From Nonomuraea sp. NBC_00507 (lineage in GTDB: Bacteria; Actinomycetota; Actinomycetes; Streptosporangiales; Streptosporangiaceae): a stretch of DNA of 64,000 bases. How positions within the stretch are numbered: the stretch's first letter is position 1; the number at the start of each line of letters is the position of its first letter. Where the stretch lies: the NCBI RefSeq assembly GCF_036013525.1, contig NZ_CP107853.1, positions 10,292,001-10,356,000 of the forward strand, written 5' to 3'. The notes beneath the pieces are model-generated. The model had not been told where the DNA came from. It ran no database searches and was given only the letters and a program-made list of their open reading frames with translations. Position numbers and translations under genes: made by a program. Positions 1 to 9,203 of this stretch are shown here, piece by piece.

Positions 1-11
1 AGCGTGAACGC

Positions 12-26
12 GCAACCAACGGTTGC
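12..26. promoter_or_regulatory. Candidate ArsR operator upstream of SRPBCC gene
   Basis: A perfect 6-bp inverted repeat, GCAACC-N3-GGTTGC, lies about 20 bases before the start codon of the SRPBCC gene. Short GC-rich dyads in this position fit self-regulation by the ArsR-type repressor encoded second in the pair. Binding is inferred. Confidence 0.4.
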
Positions 27-47
27 ACATGAGACGGAAGGATCGTC

Positions 48-524
48 ATGATTCCGAGCATCGAACAAGAAATCCTGATCGAGGCGCCGGTCGACGTGGT
101 CTGGGGCGCGGTGACGGAGCCGGACCAGATCAGCAGCTGGTTCACCAACGCCGCCGTCATCGACGTACGGGAGGGCGGCAAGGGCGCGCTCACCTGGACC
201 GACCGGGCAGCCATCGACATCACCGAACCGGTCACCGCCGAGATCACCGTGGTGACCCTCGATCGGCCTCGCCTGTTCTCCTTCCGCTGGGCCTACCCGG
301 AGGGTGCCGTGCCGCGCGAGGGCAACTCCGTGCTCGTGGAGTTCACGCTCACCCCAGAGGGCGAGAGCACCCGCTTGCGGGTCACCGAGAGCGGCCTCAG
401 CGAGATCGACTGGACCGAGGAGCAGAAGGCCACCTACACGCAGGAGCACACCCACGGCTGGAGCAAGCACCTCGCCGACCTGGTGGCGTACGCTTCCGTG
501 AAGGACCGGGCAGCAGTGAAGTGA
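48..524 (+). CDS. AHSA1/SRPBCC-domain protein
   Basis: A 158-residue protein of the START/SRPBCC superfamily (AHSA1, Hsp90-activator-like). It opens with the typical first strand and helix, EQEILIEAPVDVVWGAVTEP, continues through the W..F/TW beta-sheet core and ends with a long C-terminal helix (W.KHLADLVAYA). Members bind small hydrophobic ligands; the ligand cannot be read from sequence. A GGAAGG ribosome binding site stands about 6 bases before the ATG. The stop codon overlaps the start of the ArsR-like gene by one base, and such SRPBCC-ArsR pairs are common in actinobacteria. Not truncated. Confidence 0.85.
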   Translation: MIPSIEQEILIEAPVDVVWGAVTEPDQISSWFTNAAVIDVREGGKGALTWTDRAAIDITEPVTAEITVVTLDRPRLFSFRWAYPEGAVPREGNSVLVEFTLTPEGESTRLRVTESGLSEIDWTEEQKATYTQEHTHGWSKHLADLVAYASVKDRAAVK

Positions 525-889
525 TGAACCCCGAAGACGAGGAGCTCCTGGCGGCGGTCACCGAACCGAGCCGTCGCCGGCTTCTTGACGTCCTGCTGGC
601 CCTCGGCGAGGCGACGCCCACCGCCCTCGCCGCCGAGCTGCCCTTCACCCGTCAGGCGGTCGCCAAGCACCTGGCGGTCCTCGACCGCGCCGGGCTCGTC
701 GAGGCTCGGCGGGACGGCCGCGAAGTGCGCTACTCCGTTCGCCCGGAACGGCTCGACGCGGCCGTCCGGGCGATGGCGGACGTCGCGGCACGGTGGGACG
801 CCCGGCTGCAAAGGATCAAGCAGATCGCCGAGTCCGCCCACCGCGAGACACGAGGCGGCGAGGCCGCCCGGGCTACGCGCCGGCATTGA
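524..889 (+). CDS. ArsR-family winged-helix transcriptional regulator
   Basis: A 121-residue ArsR/HTH_20-like repressor. The winged helix covers roughly residues 10-85: an EPSRRRLLDVLLALGE first helix, the recognition helix in TRQAVAKHLAVLDRAGLVE, and the wing RRDGREVRYSVRPE. No CxC metal site is visible, so it is probably not a metal sensor. The start is the ATG overlapping the preceding TGA; a longer open frame upstream has no domain support. It is translationally coupled to the SRPBCC gene and probably represses the pair through the dyad at 12-26. The C-terminal tail is Arg-rich and low in complexity. Confidence 0.85.
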   Translation: MNPEDEELLAAVTEPSRRRLLDVLLALGEATPTALAAELPFTRQAVAKHLAVLDRAGLVEARRDGREVRYSVRPERLDAAVRAMADVAARWDARLQRIKQIAESAHRETRGGEAARATRRH

Positions 890-910
890 CGCCGCACCCG
901 CGGCTGGTCG

Positions 911-2410
911 TCAGTCGTTCTGTGGGAAGCCGAGGTTGAGGCCGCCGTGGCTGGGGTCGAGCCAGCGCGAGGTGACGACCTTGCCGCGGGTGAAGAAGTG
1001 CACGCCCTCGGTCCCGTGCGCGTGGGTGTCGCCGAACAGGCTGCTCTTCCAGCCGCCGAAGGAGTAGTACGCCACCGGCACCGGGATCGGCACGTTGATG
1101 CCCACCATGCCCACCTCCACCTCGTTCTGGAAGCGCCGCGCCGCCCCTCCGTCGTTGGTGAAGATGGCCGTGCCGTTGCCGTACGGGTTGGCGTTGATGA
1201 GGGCGAGCCCTTCGTCGTAGGACTGCACCCGGACGACGGACAGCACAGGCCCGAAGATCTCGTCACGGTAGATGGACATGTCCGGCGTGACGTGGTCGAA
1301 CAGGGTGGGGCCGAGCCAGAAGCCATCCTGGCCGCCGTCGAAGTCCCCCTCCCGGCCGTCGACGACGAGAGCCGCCCCCTCCGCGGCTCCCGCCTCGACG
1401 TAGCCGGCCACCTTGTCGCGGTGCTGGCCGGTGACCAGCGGGCCCATGTCGCAGCCGCGGGTGCCGTCACCGGTACGCAGCTTGCCCATGCGCTCCTTGA
1501 TCTTCTCGACGAGGTCGTCGGCGACGGTGTCGACCGCGACGAGCGCCGAGATCGCCATGCACCGCTCCCCCGCCGAGCCGAAGCCGGCGTTGACCGCGGC
1601 GTCGGCGACCAGGTCGAGGTCGGCGTCCGGCAGGACGAGCATGTGGTTCTTGGCGCCGCCCAGCGCCTGGACCCGCTTGCCGTGTGCGGTGCCGGTCTCG
1701 TAGACGTACCTGGCGATCGGGGTGGAGCCGACGAAGGAGATCCCCCGCACGTCGGGGTGGGTGAGCAGCGCGTCCACGGCCTCCTTATCGCCGTGCACGA
1801 CGTTCATGATCCCGTCGGGCAGGCCGGCCTCGGTCCACAGGCGGGCCACGGCGAGGGCCGCCGAGGGGTCCTTTTCGCTGGGCTTGAGGATCACCGCGTT
1901 GCCGCAGGCGATGGCGACCGGGATGAACCACAGCGGCACCATGGCCGGGAAGTTGAACGGCGAGATCACGGCCACGACGCCGAGCGGCTGCCGGAGGGAG
2001 TAGACGTCGACCTTGGTGGAGGCGTTCTCGCTGAACCCGCCCTTGAGCAGGTGCGGGATGCCGCAGGCGAACTCGGCGACCTCCAGGCCCCGGGTGACCT
2101 CGCCGAGCGCGTCGTCGAGGACCTTGCCGTGCTCGGCGGTGATCAGCGCGGCGATCTCGTGCTTGCGCGCGTTCAGCAGCTCGCGGAAGGCGAAGAGCAC
2201 CTGGGCGCGCTTGGCGAGCGAGGTGCCCGCCCAGCCGAACCACGCCGCCCGAGCCGTCTCGACGGCCTGGCCGACGAGCGAGGCGGAGGCGAAGTCGACG
2301 CGGCCGGTGACGGCGCCGGTCGCAGGGTTGTGCACGTCGCCGGTGCGCTCGGAAGTGCCCTCCCAGGAGCGGCCGCCGATGAGGTGGGTGATGCGGGTCA
2401 ACGTACTCAT
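911..2410 (-). CDS. mmsA/iolA: Methylmalonate-semialdehyde dehydrogenase (CoA-acylating)
   Basis: A 499-residue aldehyde dehydrogenase of the MmsA/IolA type, which oxidises malonate or methylmalonate semialdehyde to acetyl- or propionyl-CoA. The family signature is present: SPFNFPAMVPLWFIP in the cofactor domain, the glycine motif FVGSTPIARYVY, and the catalytic cysteine in GSAGERCMAIS. It closes the inositol pathway, whose last aldolase product is malonate semialdehyde, and it is the last gene of the minus-strand iol operon. Its start overlaps the stop of the ABC ATPase. Two adjacent ATGs (2413 and 2410) follow a GGAAGG; the second gives marginally better spacing and is used here. Confidence 0.9.
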   Translation of the reverse strand: MSTLTRITHLIGGRSWEGTSERTGDVHNPATGAVTGRVDFASASLVGQAVETARAAWFGWAGTSLAKRAQVLFAFRELLNARKHEIAALITAEHGKVLDDALGEVTRGLEVAEFACGIPHLLKGGFSENASTKVDVYSLRQPLGVVAVISPFNFPAMVPLWFIPVAIACGNAVILKPSEKDPSAALAVARLWTEAGLPDGIMNVVHGDKEAVDALLTHPDVRGISFVGSTPIARYVYETGTAHGKRVQALGGAKNHMLVLPDADLDLVADAAVNAGFGSAGERCMAISALVAVDTVADDLVEKIKERMGKLRTGDGTRGCDMGPLVTGQHRDKVAGYVEAGAAEGAALVVDGREGDFDGGQDGFWLGPTLFDHVTPDMSIYRDEIFGPVLSVVRVQSYDEGLALINANPYGNGTAIFTNDGGAARRFQNEVEVGMVGINVPIPVPVAYYSFGGWKSSLFGDTHAHGTEGVHFFTRGKVVTSRWLDPSHGGLNLGFPQND

Positions 2411-3282
2411 CATCCTTCCGGATCTGTGACGCCCACGCGCTCGCCGGGGCCGAGGTCGGGCGCCTCCACGTCCCCGTGCTGCACCGCGGCGGGTGCGGCG
2501 ACCTTGCCCGGCTCCGCTTCGCGCAGCTCATGGCTGAGCTCCTGGAGCTCCTGTCCGCCGGCCATCTCGGCGGTCAGCTGCTCCAGGGTCAGGTCGTCGC
2601 GGTGCGCGTCGAGCACGACGCGGCCCAGCTTGAGAACCACGAAGTGGTTGCCGACGAGGTAGGCGTGGTGGGGGTTGTGCGTGATGAAGATGACGCCGAG
2701 GCCGGCGTCACGGGCTTTGACGATGTATTTCAGGACGACGCCGGACTGCTTGACGCCGAGGGCGGCGGTCGGCTCGTCCAGGATGATCACCCTTGCGCCG
2801 AAATAGATGGCCCGCGCGATCGCGATGCACTGGCGCTGGCCGCCGGAGAGCCCGCCCACCGGCCGGTCAAGATCGGGGATGACCACGCCCATCTTGGCCA
2901 GCTCGTCGTGGCAGATCTGCTTCATGCGCTCGATGTCCAGGACGCGGAGGAGCCCGGTGCGGATCTCGTTGCCGAGGAAGAAGTTGCGCCACACCGACAT
3001 CAGCGGCGCGAGCGCGAGGTCCTGGTACACCGTGGCGATGCCGCCGGTCTGGGCCTCGCGCGGGGAGCCGAACGTACAGGCCTCCCCGTCGACCTTCATG
3101 ACCCCTTCGCTGTGGTCGTGCAGCCCAGAGATGATCTTGATGAGGGTCGACTTTCCCGCGCCGTTGTCACCGAGCACGCAGGTGACCTCACCCTGGCGGA
3201 CCCGCAGGCTGCACCCGCGCAGCGCGTGGACGTTGCCGTAGCTCTTGCCGACGTCCTCGAGCTCGAGGATCGGAGCGCTCAT
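2410..3282 (-). CDS. Sugar ABC transporter ATP-binding protein (single domain)
   Basis: A 290-residue ABC ATPase of the carbohydrate-uptake CUT2 type. Walker A is LGDNGAGKSTL (about residues 34-44), the signature is LSGGQRQ, Walker B is VIILDEP and the switch histidine is in ITHNPHHAY. RbsA/MglA have two fused nucleotide-binding domains, whereas this protein has one plus a charged, disordered C-terminal tail of about 45 residues, resembling FrcA-like proteins; two copies probably act together. The ATG overlaps the permease stop (ATGA). Context in the iol operon suggests it powers inositol or inositol-like polyol import. Confidence 0.9.
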   Translation of the reverse strand: MSAPILELEDVGKSYGNVHALRGCSLRVRQGEVTCVLGDNGAGKSTLIKIISGLHDHSEGVMKVDGEACTFGSPREAQTGGIATVYQDLALAPLMSVWRNFFLGNEIRTGLLRVLDIERMKQICHDELAKMGVVIPDLDRPVGGLSGGQRQCIAIARAIYFGARVIILDEPTAALGVKQSGVVLKYIVKARDAGLGVIFITHNPHHAYLVGNHFVVLKLGRVVLDAHRDDLTLEQLTAEMAGGQELQELSHELREAEPGKVAAPAAVQHGDVEAPDLGPGERVGVTDPEG

Positions 3283-4334
3283 CGAAGGTCCGCCTTCCTC
3301 TTGACGTACACGTTCACGATGGTCGCCAGCAGCAGCATCACGCCGAGGAACGCCTTGAACCAGTCGGGGTTCCACCCGGCGTAGTTGATGCCCAGCTGGG
3401 TCATCCCGAAGATCAGCGCGCCGATCGAGGCGCCGACCACCGATCCGTAGCCGCCGGTGAGCAGGCAGCCGCCGATCACCGCGGCGATGATGAAGATGAA
3501 CTCCTTGCCGACGCCCTCGCCCGACTGGACCGTGTTGAACTGGAACAGCAGGTGCATGCCGGACAGCCAGGCGCAGAACCCGACGGCCATGAACAGGCCG
3601 ATCTTCGTCGCGCGTACGGGGACGCCGATCGCCCGCGCGGCCGCGGAGTCCCCGCCCACCGCGAAGATCCAGTTGCCTGCCTGCCTGCGCAGCAGGATGT
3701 GCGCCGCGACGACGGTCAGCACGACCCAGTACAGCACGGTGACCTTCAGCGTGACCGGGCCGAGCGCGATCTCGGACCCGAACACCGCCTGCGCGCCGGC
3801 GAAGCCGTCCATGTCGCTGATGTCGGCCGTGGCGACGTTGCCGGTCAGCAGCCGCGTGACGCCGAGGTTGACGCCCTGCAGGACGAAGAACGTGCCCAGC
3901 GTGACGAGGAAGCTCGGCAGGCCGGTTTTGAACAACAGCCAGCCGTTGAACGCGCCGACGCCCAGGGACAGGGCCAGCGCCAGGATGACGCCCACCCACA
4001 CGTTGAGGCCGAAGTTCCAGGCGAGCAGCGACGCCGACAGCCCGGCGGTGGTCACCGCGACGCCCGCGGACAGGTCGAACTCGCCGCCGATCATGAGGAG
4101 CGCCACGGGGACGGCCATGATGCCGATGGTGGAGGCGCCGTAGAGGATCGTGCCGATGTTGGCGACGTTCCGGAACGGTACCGCCACGATCATGAAGAGC
4201 GCGAAGATCACGATCGCGCCGACGAGGGAGCCGACCTCGGGCCGTCTCAGCATCCGTACCGCGAGCGAACGGGTGGCGACCCGGTCGTCCAGGGTCGCCT
4301 CCGCTCTGCCCGGCTCTGTTGCCGCAGCAGTCAT
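3279..4334 (-). CDS. Sugar ABC transporter permease (RbsC-like)
   Basis: A 351-residue CUT2-family permease (BPD_transp_2) with about nine to ten hydrophobic segments and the conserved LMIGGEFDLSAG.V loop that marks RbsC-like permeases. The cytoplasmic N-terminus of about 40 residues is polar. It lies between the binding protein and the ATPase with overlapping stop-start codons and so is co-translated with the ATPase. It should form the membrane channel of the importer; inositol as substrate is an inference from the operon. Confidence 0.9.
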   Translation of the reverse strand: MTAAATEPGRAEATLDDRVATRSLAVRMLRRPEVGSLVGAIVIFALFMIVAVPFRNVANIGTILYGASTIGIMAVPVALLMIGGEFDLSAGVAVTTAGLSASLLAWNFGLNVWVGVILALALSLGVGAFNGWLLFKTGLPSFLVTLGTFFVLQGVNLGVTRLLTGNVATADISDMDGFAGAQAVFGSEIALGPVTLKVTVLYWVVLTVVAAHILLRRQAGNWIFAVGGDSAAARAIGVPVRATKIGLFMAVGFCAWLSGMHLLFQFNTVQSGEGVGKEFIFIIAAVIGGCLLTGGYGSVVGASIGALIFGMTQLGINYAGWNPDWFKAFLGVMLLLATIVNVYVKRKADLR

Positions 4335-4340
4335 GTCACC

Positions 4341-5330
<990 letters not shown>

Positions 5331-5440
5331 TTCTGTCTGCCTTTCAGTCTCCGCACCCTGGAGGGGGGCGGATCGGGGGTGGTTCGGTGCTCTTCGGGTG
5401 TCATCCCGCCGCCGACGCGGTGCGCGCAGGCGGTCTCGTC

Positions 5441-5460
5441 CCCGCACCCCCCAGTGCGGG
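5441..5460 (-). terminator. Hairpin after iolD (intercistronic)
   Basis: A 7-bp perfect stem, CCCGCAC/GTGCGGG, with a 6-base loop sits four bases past the iolD stop and 110 bases before the binding-protein gene. No U-tract follows. It could be a partial terminator, or a processing or stabilising hairpin that sets the ratio of enzymes to transporter. Confidence 0.45.
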
Positions 5461-5464
5461 ATCG

Positions 5465-7390
5465 TCAGTGGGGCAGGCCGCCTACGTGCGGGCGCTGCGC
5501 GGCCTTGTTCGCCGTGTACTCCTCATAGGCACGGCGCGTGGTGTCGAGCTCGCTGACCTGGCTGACCGGCACGTCCCACCAGGACTCGCTGTCCGGGGCA
5601 TGCACCGTCGGGTCGGTCTCCACGTGGATGACGACCGGGCCGCCGTCGGCCGGCGCGGATTTGGCGTCCTTGATCGCCTGGACGAGGCCCTCGCGGTCGC
5701 GTACCTCGATCACGGTGGCGCCGAGGCTGCGGGCGTTGGCGGCCAGGTCGATCGGCAGCCGGTCCCCGTCGAGCCGGCCGGAGGCCTGGTCGCGGAAGCG
5801 GTAGCTCGTGCCGAACCGCTGGGATCCGAGCGCTTCGGACAGCGAGCCGATGGAGTGGAAGCCGTGGTTCTGGACCAGCACCAGGATGACCTTGACGTGC
5901 TCCTGGACGGCGGTGACCAGCTCGGTCGGCATCATCAGGTACGAGCCGTCGCCCACCATGACGAAGACGTCCCGGTCCGGGTCGGCCAGCCGGACGCCGA
6001 TGCCGCCGGGGATCTCGTAGCCCATGCACGAGTAGCCGTACTCGACGTGGTAGGCCTTGCGCTCGCGCACCCGCCACAGTTTGTGCAGGTCGCCCGGCAT
6101 GGATCCGGCCGCGCACACGACGACGTCCCGCGGGTCGGACAGCTCGTTGACGCAGCCGAGCACGGTGCCCTGAGTGAGCACGCCATCGGCCAGCGCGTCG
6201 GTGACCTCCGCCGGCGGGTTGTAGGCGGTTTCCACCCGCGCGTCCCACTCGCTCCACAACGTGGCCTGACGCTCGCGGTAATCCAGGTCCACCCGGTATC
6301 CGGCCAGCGCTTGACCGAGCGCGGTCAGCGCCTCCCGGGCGTCGGCCACCACCGACAGGCCCGCGAGCTTGCCGGCGTCGAAGCGGGCGACGTTGATGTT
6401 GACGAAGCGCACGTCCGGGTTCTGGAAGGCGGTGCGCGAGGCGGTGGTGAAGTCGCTGTAGCGGGTGCCGATCCCGATCACCAGGTCGGCCTCCCCGGCC
6501 AGGGCGTTGGCGGCGGTGGTCCCGGTCGAGCCGACGGCGCCCATCGCCTGCGGGTGCCCGTGCGGCAGCGAGCCCTTGCCGGCCTGGCTCTCGCCGACCG
6601 GAATGCCGGTCGCCTCACAGAACGCGCGCAGTGCGTCCTCGGCGCCGGAGTAGTGCACCCCGCCGCCGGCCACGATGAACGGCCTGCGGGCCGCGGAGAT
6701 GAGCGCCGCGGCGTCGGCGAGGTCGGCGGCCTCCGGCAGGGGCCTGCCCACGCGCCAGACGCGCCGCTCGAACAGCTCCACCGGCCAGTCGAAGGCCTCG
6801 GCCTGCACGTCCTGCGGCAGCGCGATCGTCACCGCGCCGGTCTCGACCGGGTCGGTCAGCACGCGCATGGCGGCCAGCAGCGCCGAGGGCAGCTGCTCCG
6901 GCCGGTTGATCCGGTCGAAGAAGCGCGACAGCGGGCGGAAGGCGTCGTTGACGGTGACGTCCGCGGCGTACGGCACCTCCAGCTCCTGCAGCACCGGCCC
7001 CGCCACCCGGGTGGCGAAGGTGCCCGAGGGCAGCAGCAGCACGGGGATCCGGTTGACGGTGGCCAGCGCGGCCCCGGTGAGCATGTTGGTCGAGCCGGGC
7101 CCGACGGAGGCCGTGCAGGCCCAGGTCTGCAGGCGGTCCTTGTGGCGCGCGTAGGCGACGGCCGTGTGCACCATGGCCTGCTCGTTACGGGCCAGCACGT
7201 ACGGCAACCGGTCCGGCCCGCCGGCCAGCTCGTCCTGCAGCAGCGCCTGGCCGAGCCCGGCAACGTTGCCGTGGCCGAAGATCCCGAAACAGCCGGCGAA
7301 TAGCCGCTGACGGTGGCCGTCGCGCTCGCTCCACTGGGCGGCCAGGAAACGCACGACGGCCTGGCTCACCGTCAAGCGCATGGTGGTCAT
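5465..7390 (-). CDS. iolD: 3D-(3,5/4)-trihydroxycyclohexane-1,2-dione hydrolase
   Basis: A 641-residue thiamine-diphosphate enzyme that opens the ring of the trihydroxycyclohexane-dione to 5-deoxyglucuronate. The N-terminal pyrimidine-binding domain has FGHGNVAGLGQAL and ARNEQAMVHTAVAYA with the cofactor glutamate; the C-terminal domain has the GDG...N motif (MVGDGSYLM to LVQNHG, around residue 476). Length is normal for IolD. The stop of iolB overlaps its start. It is the third catabolic step in the operon and acts in the cytosol. Confidence 0.95.
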   Translation of the reverse strand: MTTMRLTVSQAVVRFLAAQWSERDGHRQRLFAGCFGIFGHGNVAGLGQALLQDELAGGPDRLPYVLARNEQAMVHTAVAYARHKDRLQTWACTASVGPGSTNMLTGAALATVNRIPVLLLPSGTFATRVAGPVLQELEVPYAADVTVNDAFRPLSRFFDRINRPEQLPSALLAAMRVLTDPVETGAVTIALPQDVQAEAFDWPVELFERRVWRVGRPLPEAADLADAAALISAARRPFIVAGGGVHYSGAEDALRAFCEATGIPVGESQAGKGSLPHGHPQAMGAVGSTGTTAANALAGEADLVIGIGTRYSDFTTASRTAFQNPDVRFVNINVARFDAGKLAGLSVVADAREALTALGQALAGYRVDLDYRERQATLWSEWDARVETAYNPPAEVTDALADGVLTQGTVLGCVNELSDPRDVVVCAAGSMPGDLHKLWRVRERKAYHVEYGYSCMGYEIPGGIGVRLADPDRDVFVMVGDGSYLMMPTELVTAVQEHVKVILVLVQNHGFHSIGSLSEALGSQRFGTSYRFRDQASGRLDGDRLPIDLAANARSLGATVIEVRDREGLVQAIKDAKSAPADGGPVVIHVETDPTVHAPDSESWWDVPVSQVSELDTTRRAYEEYTANKAAQRPHVGGLPH

Positions 7391-8304
7391 CGAGGTCCTC
7401 CCATCGGCAGGCGGGGATCGACGGCTTGGTCGGCCCAGGTCGCGCGCACCCAGCCGTGGGCGGGGTCGTCGCAGATCAGCCAGGCGCGGGTGGCGCCGGG
7501 GCCGGCCATCACGTTGAGGTAGTAGAGGTCGTAGCCGGGCGGCGCCATGGCGGGACCGTGCCAGCCGTGGGGCACGAGGACGACGTCGCCGGTGCGGACC
7601 TCGGCGAGCACGTCGATCGGGCGTTCGGCGGTGCCGTAGACGCGCTGGTAGCCGACGGGGTCCGCGCCTTCGGGGGCGCCCGGCTCGGCCTGCACCTCGA
7701 AGTAGTAGATCTCCTCGAGCTCGGTCTCCACGCCGTCGCGCTCCTCGTCGTGCTTGTGCGGCGGGTACGAGCTCCAGTTACCGGCGGGCGTGATCACCTC
7801 GCAGGCGATGATCGAGTCGGCGTCGAGCACCTGCGGCACCCCGAAGTTGCGCACCTCGCGCGAGGCCGTCCCGGCGCCGCGCAGCTCGACAGGCACTTCG
7901 GCCGCGACCACGTGCCGGAACGGCGGCGGCTCGGCGCGCTTACCCGCCTTCGCGCCACACAGGGCGATCTTGCTCTCGCGGTCACCGGCGCTGATCGTGA
8001 GCCTGGCGCCCCTCGGGACGTAGGCGACGTCGGTGGGACCGGCGAACACGCTGTCGCGCCCGGCGAGCCGGGCCTTGTGGTGCTGCCCGTCGCGGTCGAC
8101 GGCCGTGACGTCCGCACCGCCGCGCAAGGGGACCACGATGATCTCGCTGTCGCCGGTGTCCAGCTCCACCCGCGCGAACGGCGCCAGGGTGACCACGCGC
8201 AGGCTCGTGTGCGCCCACCCGGGCGCGGCGTCGGTGACCGACACCTCGAAGCCGCCCTCGCCGGCCGTGCCGAACGGCAGCACCCACCGCGCGTTGTCGT
8301 TCAT
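7387..8304 (-). CDS. iolB: 5-deoxy-glucuronate isomerase
   Basis: A 305-residue bicupin of the IolB family, which isomerises 5-deoxyglucuronate to 5-dehydro-2-deoxygluconate. The metal-binding cupin motif YPPHKHDEE appears near residue 180, followed by the family-typical VLVPHGWHGPAMAPPGYDLYYLNVMAGP spread near the C-terminus. The start ATG overlaps the stop of the upstream aldolase-like gene and its own stop overlaps iolD, so the three are translationally coupled. Confidence 0.95.
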   Translation of the reverse strand: MNDNARWVLPFGTAGEGGFEVSVTDAAPGWAHTSLRVVTLAPFARVELDTGDSEIIVVPLRGGADVTAVDRDGQHHKARLAGRDSVFAGPTDVAYVPRGARLTISAGDRESKIALCGAKAGKRAEPPPFRHVVAAEVPVELRGAGTASREVRNFGVPQVLDADSIIACEVITPAGNWSSYPPHKHDEERDGVETELEEIYYFEVQAEPGAPEGADPVGYQRVYGTAERPIDVLAEVRTGDVVLVPHGWHGPAMAPPGYDLYYLNVMAGPGATRAWLICDDPAHGWVRATWADQAVDPRLPMGGPR

Positions 8305-9203
8305 GAGGCACCTCCATGGACGAGCCCGGAGGCGATGTCCACCGCGGCGGCCACATCCCCGTCGGGCGGGAACAGCAGCGCCCGCCCGACCACCAGGCCC
8401 CGCACGGCGGGCAGGTCAAGCGCCTGCCGCCAGGAGGCGTAGGTCTCGTCGGGATGACCGGTCGGGTCGCCGCCCAGCAGCAGGGTCGGCAGCGTGGTGG
8501 CGTCCATGACGCGTTCCAGGTCCTCGACGACGGGCAGCTTCAGCCAGGTGTGCCGGCTGGTGGCGCCGAGCGCGGCGGCGATGTGGATGGAGGTGATGGT
8601 GGAGTCGGGATCGAGCAGGTTGCGCACCCGGCCGTCCGCTCCCCGCACCGACAGGAACGGCTCCACCATCGCCATGACGCCGTGCCCCGCCAGCTCGGTG
8701 ACCGCTCGGCCGCTCGCCTCCAGCATGGTCACCGTGCCCGGATCCTCCAGACAGATCCGGTTGAGCATCTTGCCGCCCTCCAGACCGCGGGCGACGATCT
8801 CGTCAGCGGTGTAGGCGGTGAAGCGGTCGTCCAGCTCGAAGACGGCGCCCTGCAGGCCGCCCCGGTTCATGGACCCGATCGCGACCTTGTCCTCCAGCGC
8901 CCCCATCAGCAGCAGATCGTCCAGGATGTCGGGGGTGCCGAGCACACCGTCCACGCCGGGGCGCGACAGCGCGATCGCCAGGCGTTCCAGCAGGTTGCTG
9001 CGCGAGGCCATCGCCATGCGGTCCGCACGCACGCCGAGCGCGCCGCGGGCCGGATGGTCGGCGGCCACGATCAGCAGCCTGCCGTCCGCGCCCACCAGGT
9101 CACGCCGCTTGCGGGCGGCCCATCCTTCGGTGATCCGCCACGGCTGGCGTACCCGGATCTCGGTCAGCTCGGCGATGCCGGGCCGGCTGGAGATGTGGGT
9201 CAT
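8301..9203 (-). CDS. Cgl0159-type (beta/alpha)8 aldolase-like protein
   Basis: A 300-residue TIM-barrel protein of the Cgl0159 family, related to class I aldolases (DeoC/LacD fold). A candidate Schiff-base lysine lies in HTWLKLPVVEDLERVM near residue 240; LLIVAADHPARGALG near the N-terminus and VRGLVVGRALLFPPDGD near the C-terminus resemble phosphate-binding barrel ends. The gene is wedged between iolC and iolB with overlapping codons. No IolJ-like class II aldolase is present in the window, so it may cleave 6-phospho-5-dehydro-2-deoxygluconate. The family is recognised; the reaction is inferred. Confidence 0.8.
   Translation of the reverse strand: MTHISSRPGIAELTEIRVRQPWRITEGWAARKRRDLVGADGRLLIVAADHPARGALGVRADRMAMASRSNLLERLAIALSRPGVDGVLGTPDILDDLLLMGALEDKVAIGSMNRGGLQGAVFELDDRFTAYTADEIVARGLEGGKMLNRICLEDPGTVTMLEASGRAVTELAGHGVMAMVEPFLSVRGADGRVRNLLDPDSTITSIHIAAALGATSRHTWLKLPVVEDLERVMDATTLPTLLLGGDPTGHPDETYASWRQALDLPAVRGLVVGRALLFPPDGDVAAAVDIASGLVHGGAS

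Noticed and set aside
947..2662. 571-codon open frame opposite mmsA, and many similar long frames opposite iol, dioxygenase and LanB genes
   Set aside because: Antisense shadows of genes with clear catalytic motifs; Arg/Pro/Ala/Asp-rich composition typical of high-GC shadows.
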